Assembly: GCA_036873755.1 (NCBI GenBank) | Contig: JAVTVY010037197.1 | Span: 62,001-126,000 of the forward strand | DNA length: 64,000 nucleotides | Direction of reading: 5' to 3' | Source: Hanleya hanleyi | Taxonomy: Eukaryota > Mollusca > Polyplacophora > Lepidopleurida > Hanleyidae | Part shown: positions 10,498 through 21,383 of the stretch, piece by piece | Position numbering within the stretch: position 1 is the stretch's first letter | How the letters are laid out: every line of letters starts with the position of its first letter | Made by a program: the position numbers and the translations under genes | Notes under the pieces: generated by a model | The model's input: only the letters and a program-made list of their open reading frames with translations | Told to the model about the DNA's origin: nothing | Databases searched by the model: none

Positions 10498-10942
10498 CTG
10501 AACACAGCGTCCCCCAAAACGCGCAAAGCGCAAGTGGGCTCTGTGGTGATATTGCTAATCCTGCTGAGTGTGTTGTACGGAGGTGTGTTTTACGACGTAG
10601 CCTATCTCAGCACTCTACTTAACCAACTTAGAACTCCAGCTGTGAGTGGCAGTCAAACCAGTCTAGAGACCTTTCCTACACCAGTCAACCCCGTGATCGA
10701 AACGAGCTCAGTCATCACCACCACGCCACCTGTACAAGCCACATCGAGTTCCACACCAAATATACAGTCCACATCGAGCTCTACACCAAGTACACCCACT
10801 ACGTCTGAAAACCCACCGGCTTTCATCACTCACAGTGAACGCCCATCGACAACGGCGACCGACGTTGTACCCACCACCACCCGAGTTCACTCGTACCAAA
10901 TTTACAAGAGCGGGTTACCACGACAGCGCATACAGCTCGAAC
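10498..10942 (+). pseudogene. TM pseudogene (U4)
   Basis: Open from GTG 10534 through the hydrophobic and Ser/Thr/Pro-rich segments to 'VHSYQIYKSG', then on in an out-of-frame overlap with the ATPase to 11202. No ATG start. Confidence 0.65.
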
Positions 10943-11393
10943 CATGGACCTTCGCGTCACTTGCGTCATCGCAGGACCGACGGGCTCCGGCAAAAAGCAC
11001 TTCGTCAGGCAGCGTATGCAGCAATGCCCCACATCACGTTCGTGGAAGGCCTACCCAACCTGACCGATTTGGAACCGGACACCTTGGTGGTTCTGGATGG
11101 TCTCATGGCGGAGACGGATGCGCGGGTCACACAACTCTTTATCAAAGGCAGCCATCATCGACGGCTCAGCATCATCTACATTGTGCACAATCTGTTCAGT
11201 AAAAACAAAGAACATCGGAACATCAGCTTAAATGCCCACTACCAGGTGGTCTTCAAAAACCCGAGAGATACCACTCAACTGCCGCACCTGGCGAGACAGA
11301 TGTATCCCGGCCGCACACCGTTTGCGTTGGAAGCCTTTAAAGATGCGACAACCCGTCAGCACGGGTATATGCTCCTCGACCTCAAGCAAGCCA
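10943..11393 (+). pseudogene. ATP: Packaging ATPase pseudogene, 5' part (U4)
   Basis: Short form with the 62-bp deletion and Walker A GSGKK. Unit homology stops after 'DLKQA' at 11393, where the palindromic insertion begins. The last codons reappear at 20025-20039; 56 bp in between are missing. Confidence 0.85.
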
Positions 11394-11398
11394 TGTGG

Positions 11399-11885
11399 GG
11401 GGCCTAATCGTGTATTTGCGCCTAATCGTGTCAGCGCCAAATCGTGTAACAAAATTGCGCCTAATAACGTGTTGCGCCTAATCGTGTAGGAAATTTGCGG
11501 TTAATGGTGGAACTGCGCCTAATCGTGTACGAAATTTGCGCTTAATTGTGGAACTGCGCCTAATCGTGTACGGAATTTGCGCCTATTTGTGTAAATGCGC
11601 CTAATCATGTAAGGAAGCTGCGTCTAATCATGTAACTGCTCCTAATCATTTGAACGATCTTGCGCCTAATTTTGCGTTGCGCCTAACCGTGTAGAAAAAT
11701 TGCTCCTAATTGTGGAAATGCGCCTATTCGTGTGAGAAGTATGCTCCTAATTGTGAAACTGCGCCTAATCGTGGAAATCATTTTGCGCCTAATTATGCGT
11801 TGCGCCTAATCGTGTAGAAAATTTGCGTCTAACTGTGGAAATGCGCCTAATTGTGTATAGAGGCTGTGCCTAAACGTGCACAACG
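11399..11885. repeat. GCGCCTAATCGTGT minisatellite, left flank
   Basis: About 20 degenerate copies of a unit around GCGCCTAATCGTGTA with a variable spacer, just outside the Polinton-type terminus. The reverse complement lies at 19485-20005. Confidence 0.85.
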
Positions 11886-11895
11886 TGAAGACATA

Positions 11896-14248
11896 AGTAG
11901 TATGTAAAGGACGGATGAAGTCAACTTGACCTTTCGTCATTTTGGGGGAGGTCACGGAGAGATCACGTGATCAAGAGGTCAAGGTCACTATAGTTCCGGG
12001 ACTTCCGGTCACGTATTTCTCCGCGGTGTTGCGGTCTGGCGATGATGCGATCGCGGGAAAAAGCCTCCGCGGATAGAAAGTAGTCCCAAATACGCGGAGA
12101 GCCGGGGGAAATTCTCCGGCAATCGTCGCAAATCTTCGGGACATTTTGGGGGCCAGAGGGGCCCCAATGGACCGATTGGGTCGAGTGAGGTGTCAAAGTG
12201 GAGCGCTCGTCCAGGGCGATCAAGTCATGGGTTGGCGCAAGTAAATTGAGGGTTTGTCCCGAAAATATAAAAAGCAGAACACGGACTTTACCCCTAAAAT
12301 AGGGGAAAAGGGTCAATATCGGTCTCTGGCTTATCGGGCCTGCCTATCAAGTCATGGATGGGTGTATGTAAAATGAGGACTCCGGAAATATAAAATGCGG
12401 AACACGGACTTCACTTTACCTCAACAATAGGAGAATGATTCGAACATTTGCATCTATACTGAAAAATGCCTGTATAGGGTATGGGGGGTGGTCATTTTTT
12501 GTGGATTCCACTGTGGGTTGTGGGGTCTTGTTTTCTTCGTCTCACCACGTAAAACACGATGGGAAACGTCTAGGAGCTAAGCGGTGAAATGCTTCGAAAT
12601 GTTTCGGTACCGGGTAGGTCTGTATATAGGCCCATACTGGCTCAGTGGATAGGTCCATACTGGGAAACATCCTGGACATTGCGATATGGGTCGTGGGATC
12701 CTGTTTTTCACGTCTCACCACGTAGAACACGATGGGCGGGGTCCCGAAGCTAAGCGGTGAAATTTTTGGAAAAGTGCACGGAAGTCTGTGTAGGCCCATA
12801 GGCCTACTGGCTCAGTGGATAGGTCCATACTGGGCAATTCACACATGTTCATTGCGATATGGGTTGCGGGATCTTGTTTTTCACGTCTAACCACGTAGAA
12901 CACGATGAGAGGGGTCTCGAAATTAAGCGGTGAAATATTTTTGAACGGTCCAGGTACCGGGTAGGTCTGCATATTGGCCCATACTGGCTCAGTGGATAGG
13001 TCTATACTGGGAAATGTACTCCTGGACATTGCGATATAGGTTATGGGATCTTGTTTTTCACGTCTCACCACGTAGAACACGATGGGCGGGGTCCCGAAGC
13101 TAAGCGGTGAAATTTTTCGAAAAGTTCACGGAGGTCTGGATAGGCCCATAGGCCTACTAGCTCAGTGGATAGGTCCATACTGGGCAATTCGCACATGTTC
13201 ATTGCGATATGGGTTGCGGGATCTTGTTTTTCATGTCTAACCACGTAGAATACGATGGGAGGGGTCTCGAAGTTAAGCGGTGAATTTTTTTTTGAAAGGT
13301 CCAGGTACCGGGTAGGTCTGTATATTGGCCCATACTGGCTCAGTGGATAGGTCCATACTGGAAATATACTCCTGGACATTGCGATATAGGTTGTGGAATA
13401 TTGTTTTCCACGTCTCACCACGTAGAACACGATGAACGATGGGGTCTCGAAGCTAAGCGGTGAATTTTTTTAAAAAAAGATACTGCGCGCATGCGTAGTG
13501 GGCAAATAGTGCTGGGTGGGCGTTTGGGGTGTAGGTGAGCCCCTAGTGGTCCGATGGTGTCGTATGAGGTCTTAGTTTCAAGCTCTCGTGGAGGAGCATC
13601 CGACTGGTCTAATTTATCGTCCGTTTTAATTATTCTGCGCATGCGCAGTCTGGTAGTAGTATAGAAAGCAGACATTCTGGGGGTGTGTGAGGTGTGTTTG
13701 GGGTAGAGATGGACCACTATTGGTCCAAATGAGTCGTGGGAGGTGTCAAAGTAAAGCTTTTGTAGGGTAGAGTCAGAATGTTGTGTTTTTTTATTGCAAA
13801 TTGCGTCAATCTGCACATGCGCAGTTGGGTGTAGTAAGTAAAGTGGTCATTTTGGGGGTGCGTGGGGTTGTGTTTGGGGTAGAGAGGGGCCATGCTTGGT
13901 CCGAATGCGTCGTGTGGGGTGTCATTTTGTAGCTGTTGGTATGTAGACCACCATTTGAGGCATGTCCACGTGATCTGTGACGTCATTGGTGACGTCATCA
14001 GTAGACGTATTAGCGAAAGCGGACATTTTGAGGTGTGTAGGAAAGCGTTTGGGGTAGAGATGGACCATCCGTGGTCCGAATGGGTCATGTGAGGAGTATC
14101 AACGCCTGCTGAACGCTTCAACGCCCTGGTGAATTAGCCCTGAAGCTCTGATTTTCAAGATAGTCCATGAAATTGACACTAATTCATCGAAATGCGGTGA
14201 CGCCCGTCAACGCCTGTCGGTACGCCTTAACGCCCATGATGTAGACAG
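11896..14248. repeat. Element C terminal repeat, left arm
   Basis: Starts AGTAGTATGTAAAGG, close to the left end of element B. Contains repeats with CGGGACAAA/TATAAAAAGCGG-type sequence, a ~175-bp satellite, one perfect TGCGCATGCGCA (13636-13647), and TGACGTCA-like sites near 13980. The inverted partner is 17190-19471. No gene seen. Confidence 0.75.
12520..13470. repeat. ~175-bp satellite, left arm
   Basis: Five to six tandem units recognised by CACCACGTAGAACACGATGG and AAGCGGTGAAATTTTT. The right arm has only one to two units (about 18600-18850), so the arms differ in copy number. Similar in layout to the satellite at 48400-49110. Confidence 0.8.
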
Positions 14249-14289
14249 GTGAGAGAAAAAAGCAACAAACATGATGACAGATCAATCAT

Positions 14290-14347
14290 GTTATTATCGC
14301 CTCCAGTATATCATACCCAAGCTGGGGGAACTGCGTTGGGTATGTTT
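14290..14347 (-). terminator. 3' hairpin, left arm of C
   Basis: On the minus strand: AAACATACCCA, loop GTTCCCCCAGC, then TGGGTATGA, followed by a slightly decayed GATAATAA signal. It follows the minus-strand zinc-finger pseudogene and shares its core with the hairpin at 60515. Confidence 0.55.
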
Positions 14348-14608
14348 ATAATACAAGTAGCCTCAAGTAATCAGAGGCCACCATTTGGCGCTGCATCTGT
14401 CATATTCTTTCTTTCGTTAGATGTATTCTCGGCTGCTCTTGTCCAATCAGAAGTCGCCATTTCAGAAAGTTCCATCTTCGGCCATGTTCGCTCTGATCCG
14501 TTTGTTCTAATCGTCGTCGGGCAGGCCAGGATACCGTTGAGGCAACATATCCTCAAATAGTTGTTTGCGCATTCTGAGTATCTATCAGTGCATGGGTGAA
14601 TACATTCA

Positions 14609-15170
14609 TCAGATGGGGTGGTCGGTCAGCTTGGTAACGAAAAACGTGACATTGGTCAGCCTCTCTTCGACCCATTGGGTGTTGGCGCGTTGTTGTTGGG
14701 CCCATTCCGACACATCCAATTGGTCCACTTGGTCAGGCACGGTCTCTAGTGATGCCCTATCCGTGACGGTAGGTCAAATACCCGGATGTTACTGCTCGAG
14801 TGAAATTATCGGACTTGGTCTGTCTCATTATGCTGCAGTACATAACCAAACGCCAGATTCAACTTGAAGGCCGTCATTTGATCGTTGAAGTAGGCTTCCG
14901 CGTACTTAAAGAGCCGAGACAGGTCCTCCAACCGGAAATTGTAGATGTCTGGTAGCGGGCGATGACGGTGGAAACATCGACGGATCATGAACCAATGGTC
15001 CCTGTAAATGTCACTTAATGGATGGGCGTCCGGTAAGACATCACTGGGGGCATCCACTGGATCTTCCTGGAAATGCTCGATGTCGTCAGGCGTATGTGGA
15101 ACAGTATCACCAGTGTCCGGCTGGATATCTAGACCCTCCTCGACTGTAGACACAAGCAAACTGGACATGG
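14609..15170 (-). pseudogene. Zinc-finger/PolB-N protein, C-terminal part (C, left)
   Basis: Covers the part after the fingers: acidic linker, 'LSDIYRDHW', 'YNFRLEDL', and a segment ending near 'VTNVTFF'. A TAA (14806) breaks it at the same place as the right-arm copy, so both descend from one dead gene. Ends at TGA 14609-14611. The 5' part with the fingers is replaced by a minisatellite. Confidence 0.75.
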
Positions 15171-15171
15171 G

Positions 15172-15790
15172 TATTGTATAATACAGGACAAATATTGTAC
15201 AATACAGGGCAGATGTGGTATATTGCATGAGAGATATGATATAATAGAGAACACATATTGTATAATACAGAACATATATTGTATAGTACAGGATTTATTG
15301 GTACAATACAGAACATATTTGGTATAATACAGGACAGATATTCTATAATACAGGACAGATATTGTATAATACAGCACAGATATGGTATAATACAGGACAG
15401 ATATTGTATAATACTGGACAGATATGGTATAATACAGGACAGATAAGGTATAATACAGCACAGATTTGGTATAATACTGGACAGATATTGTATAATACAG
15501 GACAGATATTGTATAATATATCACAGATATATTATAATACAACACAGATATGGTATAATACAGGACATATTTTGTATAATACAGGACAAATATTGTATAA
15601 TTCAGGACAGATATTGAATAATACAGGACAGATATTGTATAATACTGGACAGATATGGTATAATACATGACATATATTGTATAATATAGCAAAGATATGG
15701 TATAATACAGGAGAGCTATTGTATAATAGAGGGCAAATATGGTATAATAAAGGGCAGATATTGTATAATATAGGAAATATATTGTATATC
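15172..15790. repeat. 21-bp TATAAT-rich minisatellite at palindrome centre
   Basis: About 29 copies of a unit close to GTATAATACAGGACAGATATT. The period is divisible by three, so frames stay open on both strands as heptapeptide repeats; these are not credible genes. It sits where the left-arm zinc fingers and promoter should be. Confidence 0.85.
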
Positions 15791-15892
15791 GCAATGCTAG
15801 ACATGTCACAAGAGCGCACCCGAGTGTACAGGGCAGCGATGAGCTGATTGTTGGGAAGAACAACGTAGGACAGTTCTTGCGGGCTGCGGGCT

Positions 15893-15900
15893 TATAAAAG
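15893..15900 (+). promoter_or_regulatory. TATA box of right-arm zinc-finger gene
   Basis: TATAAAAG 46 bp before the last base preceding ATG 15946, the same box and spacing as in element B (59085-59092). Confidence 0.65.
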
Positions 15901-15945
15901 AGGCGGTAGGTGGGAATGTTCAGCAATTTCTGATACGCAGCCGAA

Positions 15946-16864
15946 ATGTTCTCTTGTTTGACCTGCCTGAAGCCATTTAGTGGCCCCGAAGATTTGCGAC
16001 GGCACGATCATTGAATAGGGAAGATGCTTTACGGCGCCACGAACGCTCACTCTATGAGCGCGCGAGGGAACAACGTAATGAATGTGGTCAACTCTTCAAA
16101 CGGCTCAATCAGTTAAGACGGCATCAGCGTTTGATTCATTGTCCATCACCACGGCATGGGCGACCACTTTCCACTGAAGAGGAGCCCAGGAAGGTCACTC
16201 CCACTGAAGAGGAGCCCAGGAAGGTCACTCCCACTGAAGAGGATCCCAGGGAGATGAAACGTATGGAGACACCACCCACCCAACACTTGCCGAGCACCGA
16301 GCCCATGCCCAGTTTGCTTTTGCCTATAGTCGAAGCGGGCCTAGATATCAAGCCGGACATCGGTGACTGACGACTGACGAATTTGAGCATTTCCAGGAAG
16401 ATCCAGTGGATGCCCCCAGTGAACACTTACCGGACGCCCATCCATTAAGTGACATCTACAGGGACCATTGGTTTATGATCCGACGATGTTTCCACCGTCA
16501 TCGCCTGCTACTAGACATCTACAATTTCCGATTAGAGTCCCTGTGTCGGCTCTTCAGATACGTGGAAGCCATCTTCAACGATCAAACTACGGCCTTGAAG
16601 TTGAATCTAGCGTTTGGTTATGTGCTGCAGCATAATGAGACAGACCAAGTCCGATAATTTTACCCGATTAGTAACATCCGGCTATTTGACCAAGCGTTTA
16701 CCATCACGGATAGGGCATCGCTAGAGCCCGTGCGGGATCAAGTGGACCAATTGGATGTGTTGGAATGGGCCCAACAACAAAGCCCCAACACCCAACGGGT
16801 CGCAGAGAGGGTGACCAATGTCACGTTTTTCGTTACCAAAGTGACCGACCACCCCATCGGATGA
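15946..16864 (+). pseudogene. Zinc-finger/PolB-N protein pseudogene (C, right)
   Basis: Starts ATG 15946 ('MFSCLTC'), with a TGA at 16012-16014. Next come finger remnants ('ECGQLFKR', 'RHQRLIH') and a threefold 33-bp repeat encoding 'TEEEPRKVTP'. A TGA near 16368 and the TAA shared with the left arm (16655) follow. The gene ends after 'VTDHPIG' at TGA 16862-16864, where an intact Polinton PolB would be expected to continue. Confidence 0.8.
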
Positions 16865-17126
16865 ATGTATTCACCCATGCACTGATAGATACTCAGAATG
16901 CGCAAACAACTATTTGAGGATATGTTGCCACAACGGTATCCTGGCCTGCCCGACGACGATTAGAACAAACGGATCAGAGCGAACATGGCTGAAGATGGAA
17001 CTTTCTAAAATGGGGACTTCTGGTTGGACAAGAGCAACCGAGAATTCATCTAACGGGCATGAACAAATATGACAGATGCAGCGCCAAATGGCGGCCTCTG
17101 ATTGGACAAGAGGCTGCTTGTATTGT

Positions 17127-17186
17127 AAACATACCCAACACAGCTCACCCAGTTTGGGTTTGATGTACTGGAGGGTATAATAAAAC
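17127..17186 (+). terminator. 3' hairpin and poly(A) signal, right arm of C
   Basis: AAACATACCCA, loop GCTCACCCAG, TTTGGGTTTGAT, then GAGGGTATAATAAAA. Lies 263 bp after the zinc-finger stop. Confidence 0.55.
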
Positions 17187-17189
17187 GAT

Positions 17190-19471
17190 TGGCCTGTCAT
17201 CCTTGTTGTTGTTGTTGTTGTTGTTGTTCTCTCACCGGTCTACATCATGGGCGTTAACCCTACCTGGCATAGGGGGGGGGTCGAATCTCCGCCCTGCCAA
17301 ACTTTCTGCGCTATCTCCGGAACGACAAGAAATAGAGAGCTGAAACTTCGTGACTTTATAGTTTATCATATTCGAGTGATTTTGAGCCTATTTGCATGAC
17401 CCCCGAAGGAAGGATCTTGGGTAAATTCAAGATGGCGGCCATGTGGGGTCCCAGAAAGATGATGTTTTTGTCATATTTCTTCAAAATTTCTGCTTTTCTG
17501 TGATGAAAAGTGGGCAAAAACTATTTTATTTCACATCACATAAATATTTACTAATTTCTCAAGCTGTTTTTGCGGAGAAATTGCATAAATAAAAAATTCG
17601 GAAAATCTGACCGAAAAAATCGACCAAAAAATGTCGTTTTTGAAAATGACGTCACCGTGACGTCATCAAAGCGGTCATCTTGGATTTGTTTACATTTTCT
17701 GTTGGAGTTTGACTCAAGGGTATAGTGTGGTAAGTTTTAGCCCCCTAGCTCAAGGGTAAGACAAATAAATTGGGGGTCCATTTCGGTTCCCCACCCCAGG
17801 CCACGACAGGTCCCAAAAAGCCCAGGCCAGATAGGATTAAGGCGTAACGACAGGCGTTGAGGGGGTGTCACCGCATTTCGATGAATTAGTGTCAATTTCA
17901 TGGACTATCTAGAAAATCAGAGCTTCAGGGCTAATTCACCAGGGCGTTGAAGCGTTAAGGTTGACGTTGGCAGGCGTTGATACAAGGTGACGCCTCACAC
18001 GACGCATTCGGACCAGGGCTGTCCATCTCTACCCCAAACGCTTTCCTACACACCCAAAATGCCCGCTTCCACTAATACTTCTACTGATGACGTCACCAAT
18101 GATGCCCCAGATGACGTGGACACGCCTCAAGTCGGGGTCTACACCTCGAGAGCTACAAAATGACACCCTACACGACGCATTCGGACCAAGGATGGTCCCT
18201 CTCTACCCAAAACACACCCCCACGTACCCCCAAAATGACCACTTTACTTACTACACCCGATGCGCATGCGCAGATTGACGCGACTTGCAATAAAAAGCAC
18301 GCCATTCTGACTCCACCTCACAAAAGCTTCACTTTGACACATCCCACGACTCATTTGGACCAATAGGGGTCCATTTCTACCCCAAACACACCCCCACGCA
18401 CCCCCAGAATGTATGTTTTCTATACTACGACCAGATTGTGCATGCGCAGAATAACGAAAACGGACGATACATTAGCCTAGTCGAATGCTCCTCTACGAGG
18501 GCTTCAAAATAAGACCTCATACGACACCATCGGACCATTAGGGGCTCACCTAGACTCCAAAACGTTCATCCAGCACTATTTACCCACTACACAAACGCGC
18601 AGTGACTTTTTTAAACAAATTTCACCGCTTAGCTTTGGGACCCCGCCCATCGTGTTATACTTGACGAGACGGGAAAAACAAGATCACATAACCCATATCG
18701 CAATGTCCAGGAGTAAATTTCCCAGTATAGACCTATCCACTGAGCAAGTATGGGCCAAAATACAGACCTATTTGGTACCGGTTTCACCGCTTAGCTCCGG
18801 GACCATTCCCATCGTGTTTTACGTGGTGAGACGAAGAAAACAAGACCCCACAACCCACAATAAAATCCACAAACAATGACCACCCCCATACTCCATACAG
18901 TCATTTTCCTCTATAGATGCAAATGTTCGAATCGTTCTCCTATTGTTGAGATAAAGTCCGTGTTTCGCATTTTATATTTTCGGAGACAAGTCCTCTTTTT
19001 ACATACACCCACCCATGACTTGATAGGCATGCCCGATAAACCGGAGATCGATATTAGCCCTTTTGGACCTTGCTGATACGAGTTTTCCCCTGTTTTAGGG
19101 ATAAAGTCCGTGTTCCGCTTTTCATATTTTTGGGGCAAATCCTCAATTTGCAGGCACCCACCAATGACTTGATCGCCCTGGACGAGCGCTCCACTTTGAC
19201 ACCACACTCGACCCAATTGGTTGACTAGGAGCTCCTCTCGCCCCCAAAATGTCCCGAAGATTGGCGAAGATTGCCGGAGAATTTTCCCTTCTCCCACGTA
19301 TTTGGGACTACATTCTGTCCGCCGATGCGGAGGAATACATGCCCCAAAGGTCACGTGACCGGAAGTTCCGAAACTATAGTGACCTTGACCTCTTGATCAC
19401 GTGATCACCACGTGACCTCCCCAAAAATGACGAAGGGTCAAGTTGACTTTATCCGTCCTTTACATACTACT
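17190..19471. repeat. Element C terminal repeat, right arm
   Basis: Inverted partner of 11896-14248, ending TACATACTACT at 19471. Differs by a 579-bp TTAA-flanked insertion, a (TTG)n run at about 17199-17228, and fewer satellite units. Has TGCGCATGCGCA at 18261-18272. Confidence 0.75.
17258..17836. mobile_element. TTAA-flanked non-coding insertion
   Basis: Exactly bracketed by TTAA (17254-17257 and 17837-17840). Ends CCCTACCTGGC and, inverted, TCCTATCTGGC form a short terminal inverted repeat. The left arm keeps the empty site with one TTAA at 14227-14230. TTAA targeting and CCC-like ends suggest a piggyBac-type non-autonomous element. A diverged inverted relative begins at 63666. Confidence 0.75.
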
Positions 19472-19484
19472 TATGTCTTCACGT

Positions 19485-20005
19485 TGTGCACGTTTAGGCG
19501 CAGCCTCTATACACAATTAGGCGCATTTCCACAGTTAGACGCAAATTTTCTACACGATTAGGCGCAACGCATAATTAGGCGCAAAATGATTTCCACGATT
19601 AGGCGCAGTTCCACAATTAGGAGCATATTTCTCACACGAATAGGCGCATTTCCACAATTAGGAGCAAATCTCCTACACGATTAGGCGCAGTTCCACAATT
19701 AGGAGCAATTTTTCTACACGATTAGGCGCAACGCAAAATTAGGCGCAAGATCGTTCAAATGATTAGGAGCAGTTACATGATTAGACGCAGCCTCCTTACA
19801 TGATTAGGCGCATTTACACAAATAGGCGCAAATTCCGTACACGATTAGGCGCAGTTCCACAATTAAGCGCAAATTTCGTACACGATTAGGCGCAGTTCCA
19901 CCATTAGCCGCAAATTTCCTACACGATTAGGCGCAACACGTTATTAGGCGCAATTTTGTTACACGATTTGGCGCTGACACGATTAGGCGCAAATACACGA
20001 TTAGT
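19485..20005. repeat. GCGCCTAATCGTGT minisatellite, right flank
   Basis: Reverse complement of 11399-11885, starting just beyond the Polinton-type terminus. Followed by about 19 bp of other sequence before the ATPase tail resumes at 20025. Confidence 0.85.
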
Positions 20006-20024
20006 CATGGGTGGGTGCCTGCAT

Positions 20025-20039
20025 TACATGCAAAAATAA
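20025..20039 (+). pseudogene. ATP: Packaging ATPase pseudogene, last codons (U4)
   Basis: Five codons 'YMQK stop' that continue the gene interrupted at 11393. Confidence 0.7.
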
Positions 20040-20042
20040 TGT

Positions 20043-20096
20043 AAACACACCCACAGTGGCTGGGGTGTGTGTTTGGTGATGGGATAATAAAAGAAT
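20043..20096 (+). terminator. 3' hairpin with deleted loop (U4)
   Basis: The TCCCCCAGC loop is missing, leaving the two stem halves adjacent; GGGATAATAAAA follows. Confidence 0.5.
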
Positions 20097-20190
20097 TAAT
20101 ACAACATCATGGTTGACTTGGTCTCTGTTCAATATTCAAGAGGTAGGCAGATAAAAAGGAGAGAGTTGTGGGTTCTAGCATTTGTTGTAC

Positions 20191-20535
20191 ATGATGTCTG
20201 CACGAGTACGGAACCACGCCCCGACGCTCCGTGTATTGACGACGGCCCCACCCGAGTTGGTACGAACCATTGTACGCGACGCGGACCCTGACCTTGTACG
20301 CTGTCTGTGCGAGATCGGGTACAACCTGTTAAAAGGCAACGTACCACTGACTCCGGCTCAGAAGACCAAGTTGGCCAAGCATAAGACAGGTCTCCGAACC
20401 CTAGTCCAGAAGTCAGTCTCTCAAACACAAAAGAAAAAGGTGTTACAGAAAAGCGGCTTTCTCGGGACCATCTTAGCCCCGTTGGCCGCTTCCGTGTTGG
20501 GTCCAGCATTGGGTGGACTCTTCGGCCGACAATGA
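20191..20535 (+). CDS. ORF110 (U4)
   Basis: Intact 114 codons; 'GPALGG' near the C-terminus, shared with U7. Its stop overlaps ATG 20532 of ORF281. Confidence 0.65.
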   Translation: MMSARVRNHAPTLRVLTTAPPELVRTIVRDADPDLVRCLCEIGYNLLKGNVPLTPAQKTKLAKHKTGLRTLVQKSVSQTQKKKVLQKSGFLGTILAPLAASVLGPALGGLFGRQ

Positions 20536-21350
20536 ACCACACGAAAAAAAAAATGATCCTCGTCGAACCACGGGTCCTTCAAAACCTCCAATCGCCCTAC
20601 TCTGTTCCACCTATGGTGAAGACCATAAACACCCTCGATGAAGAGATGCAACAGATCTTACAAAAACCGGGGTTAAGCGACAGCGAGAAGGTACAACGGT
20701 ACAATGAGACGCTTCAACGGTACATGACGTTCATGGGCCAATACAAAACCCTCTCTACCCCAGCACCACCACCACCACGCGACACACCGCCGACCTCAGC
20801 ACCGCTCCAACAGCCGCCATTACCAGGGGTACCACCCACAGCCTCACAGTGGGTCGAAGACGAAGTCCTGAAGAGTGTACCTGCATCGTTCAAGAAACAA
20901 GCTGGCCTGGTATTACAACGGATGAAACAGAATCCTAACATGACTTGGAATAATAAAGGCGAACTACTGGTACAGAATCAGGTGGTCCCCGGTACCCACA
21001 TGACGGATTTAGTGAATGACCTGATACGTCAACGCAGGTCGCACACGGACCCTCGAGGATGGGAGGTCTTCGCTCAAGGCTTGAAAGACATGCATGTACA
21101 ACAGGAATTGGTCTGGAACCTCCAGCGTTGGGCCTGGATGCAGCGGACCCACCAATCGCCGAGTGGCCCACTACCTTATTGGGAAGCCGAGTCGGAACCA
21201 GAGTCACCCCCCAAAACAGCACAACGACGGACACCTTCTTTTCACTCCTTTAAAAAACCACCCCTGATCAAGACACCCGTGACACGTAGCAAGTCACCGC
21301 GGCGAACACGACGCCGGACACAACCACCCAAGGCCTGGAACACCTATTAA
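20532..21350 (+). CDS. ORF281 (U4)
   Basis: Intact 272 codons. Ten A in the tract keep the overlapping ATG in frame ('MNHTKKKMIL'). An 18-bp deletion removes the codons for 'PHISRA' before 'VTRSKSP', shared with U5. Confidence 0.65.
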   Translation: MNHTKKKMILVEPRVLQNLQSPYSVPPMVKTINTLDEEMQQILQKPGLSDSEKVQRYNETLQRYMTFMGQYKTLSTPAPPPPRDTPPTSAPLQQPPLPGVPPTASQWVEDEVLKSVPASFKKQAGLVLQRMKQNPNMTWNNKGELLVQNQVVPGTHMTDLVNDLIRQRRSHTDPRGWEVFAQGLKDMHVQQELVWNLQRWAWMQRTHQSPSGPLPYWEAESEPESPPKTAQRRTPSFHSFKKPPLIKTPVTRSKSPRRTRRRTQPPKAWNTY

Positions 21351-21383
21351 AACCAATAGCAGCAGCAGGACAGCTCAGTCGCC

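Larger units (their letters stand above)
11394..20024. mobile_element. Palindromic double-ended Polinton structure (element C)
   Basis: 8.6 kb insertion with two inverted arms around a centre near 15.7 kb. From outside in, each arm has a GCGCCTAATCGTGT minisatellite, a Polinton-type terminus (AGTAGTATGTAAAGGACGG at 11896; its reverse ends at 19471), a satellite-rich terminal repeat, the 3' hairpin, and a zinc-finger/PolB-N pseudogene reading outward. No capsid, integrase or ATPase genes. No direct target duplication is seen. Confidence 0.75.

Noticed and set aside
11399..11885. CRISPR-like array of short repeats with spacers
   Set aside because: Spacers are short and degenerate, repeats vary, and the setting is a metazoan genome; a minisatellite.
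15129..15926. 265-codon minus-strand frame of 'YYTISVL' heptapeptides, and plus-strand 'YNTGQI' frames
   Set aside because: Produced by a 21-bp satellite whose period is a multiple of three; open on both strands.
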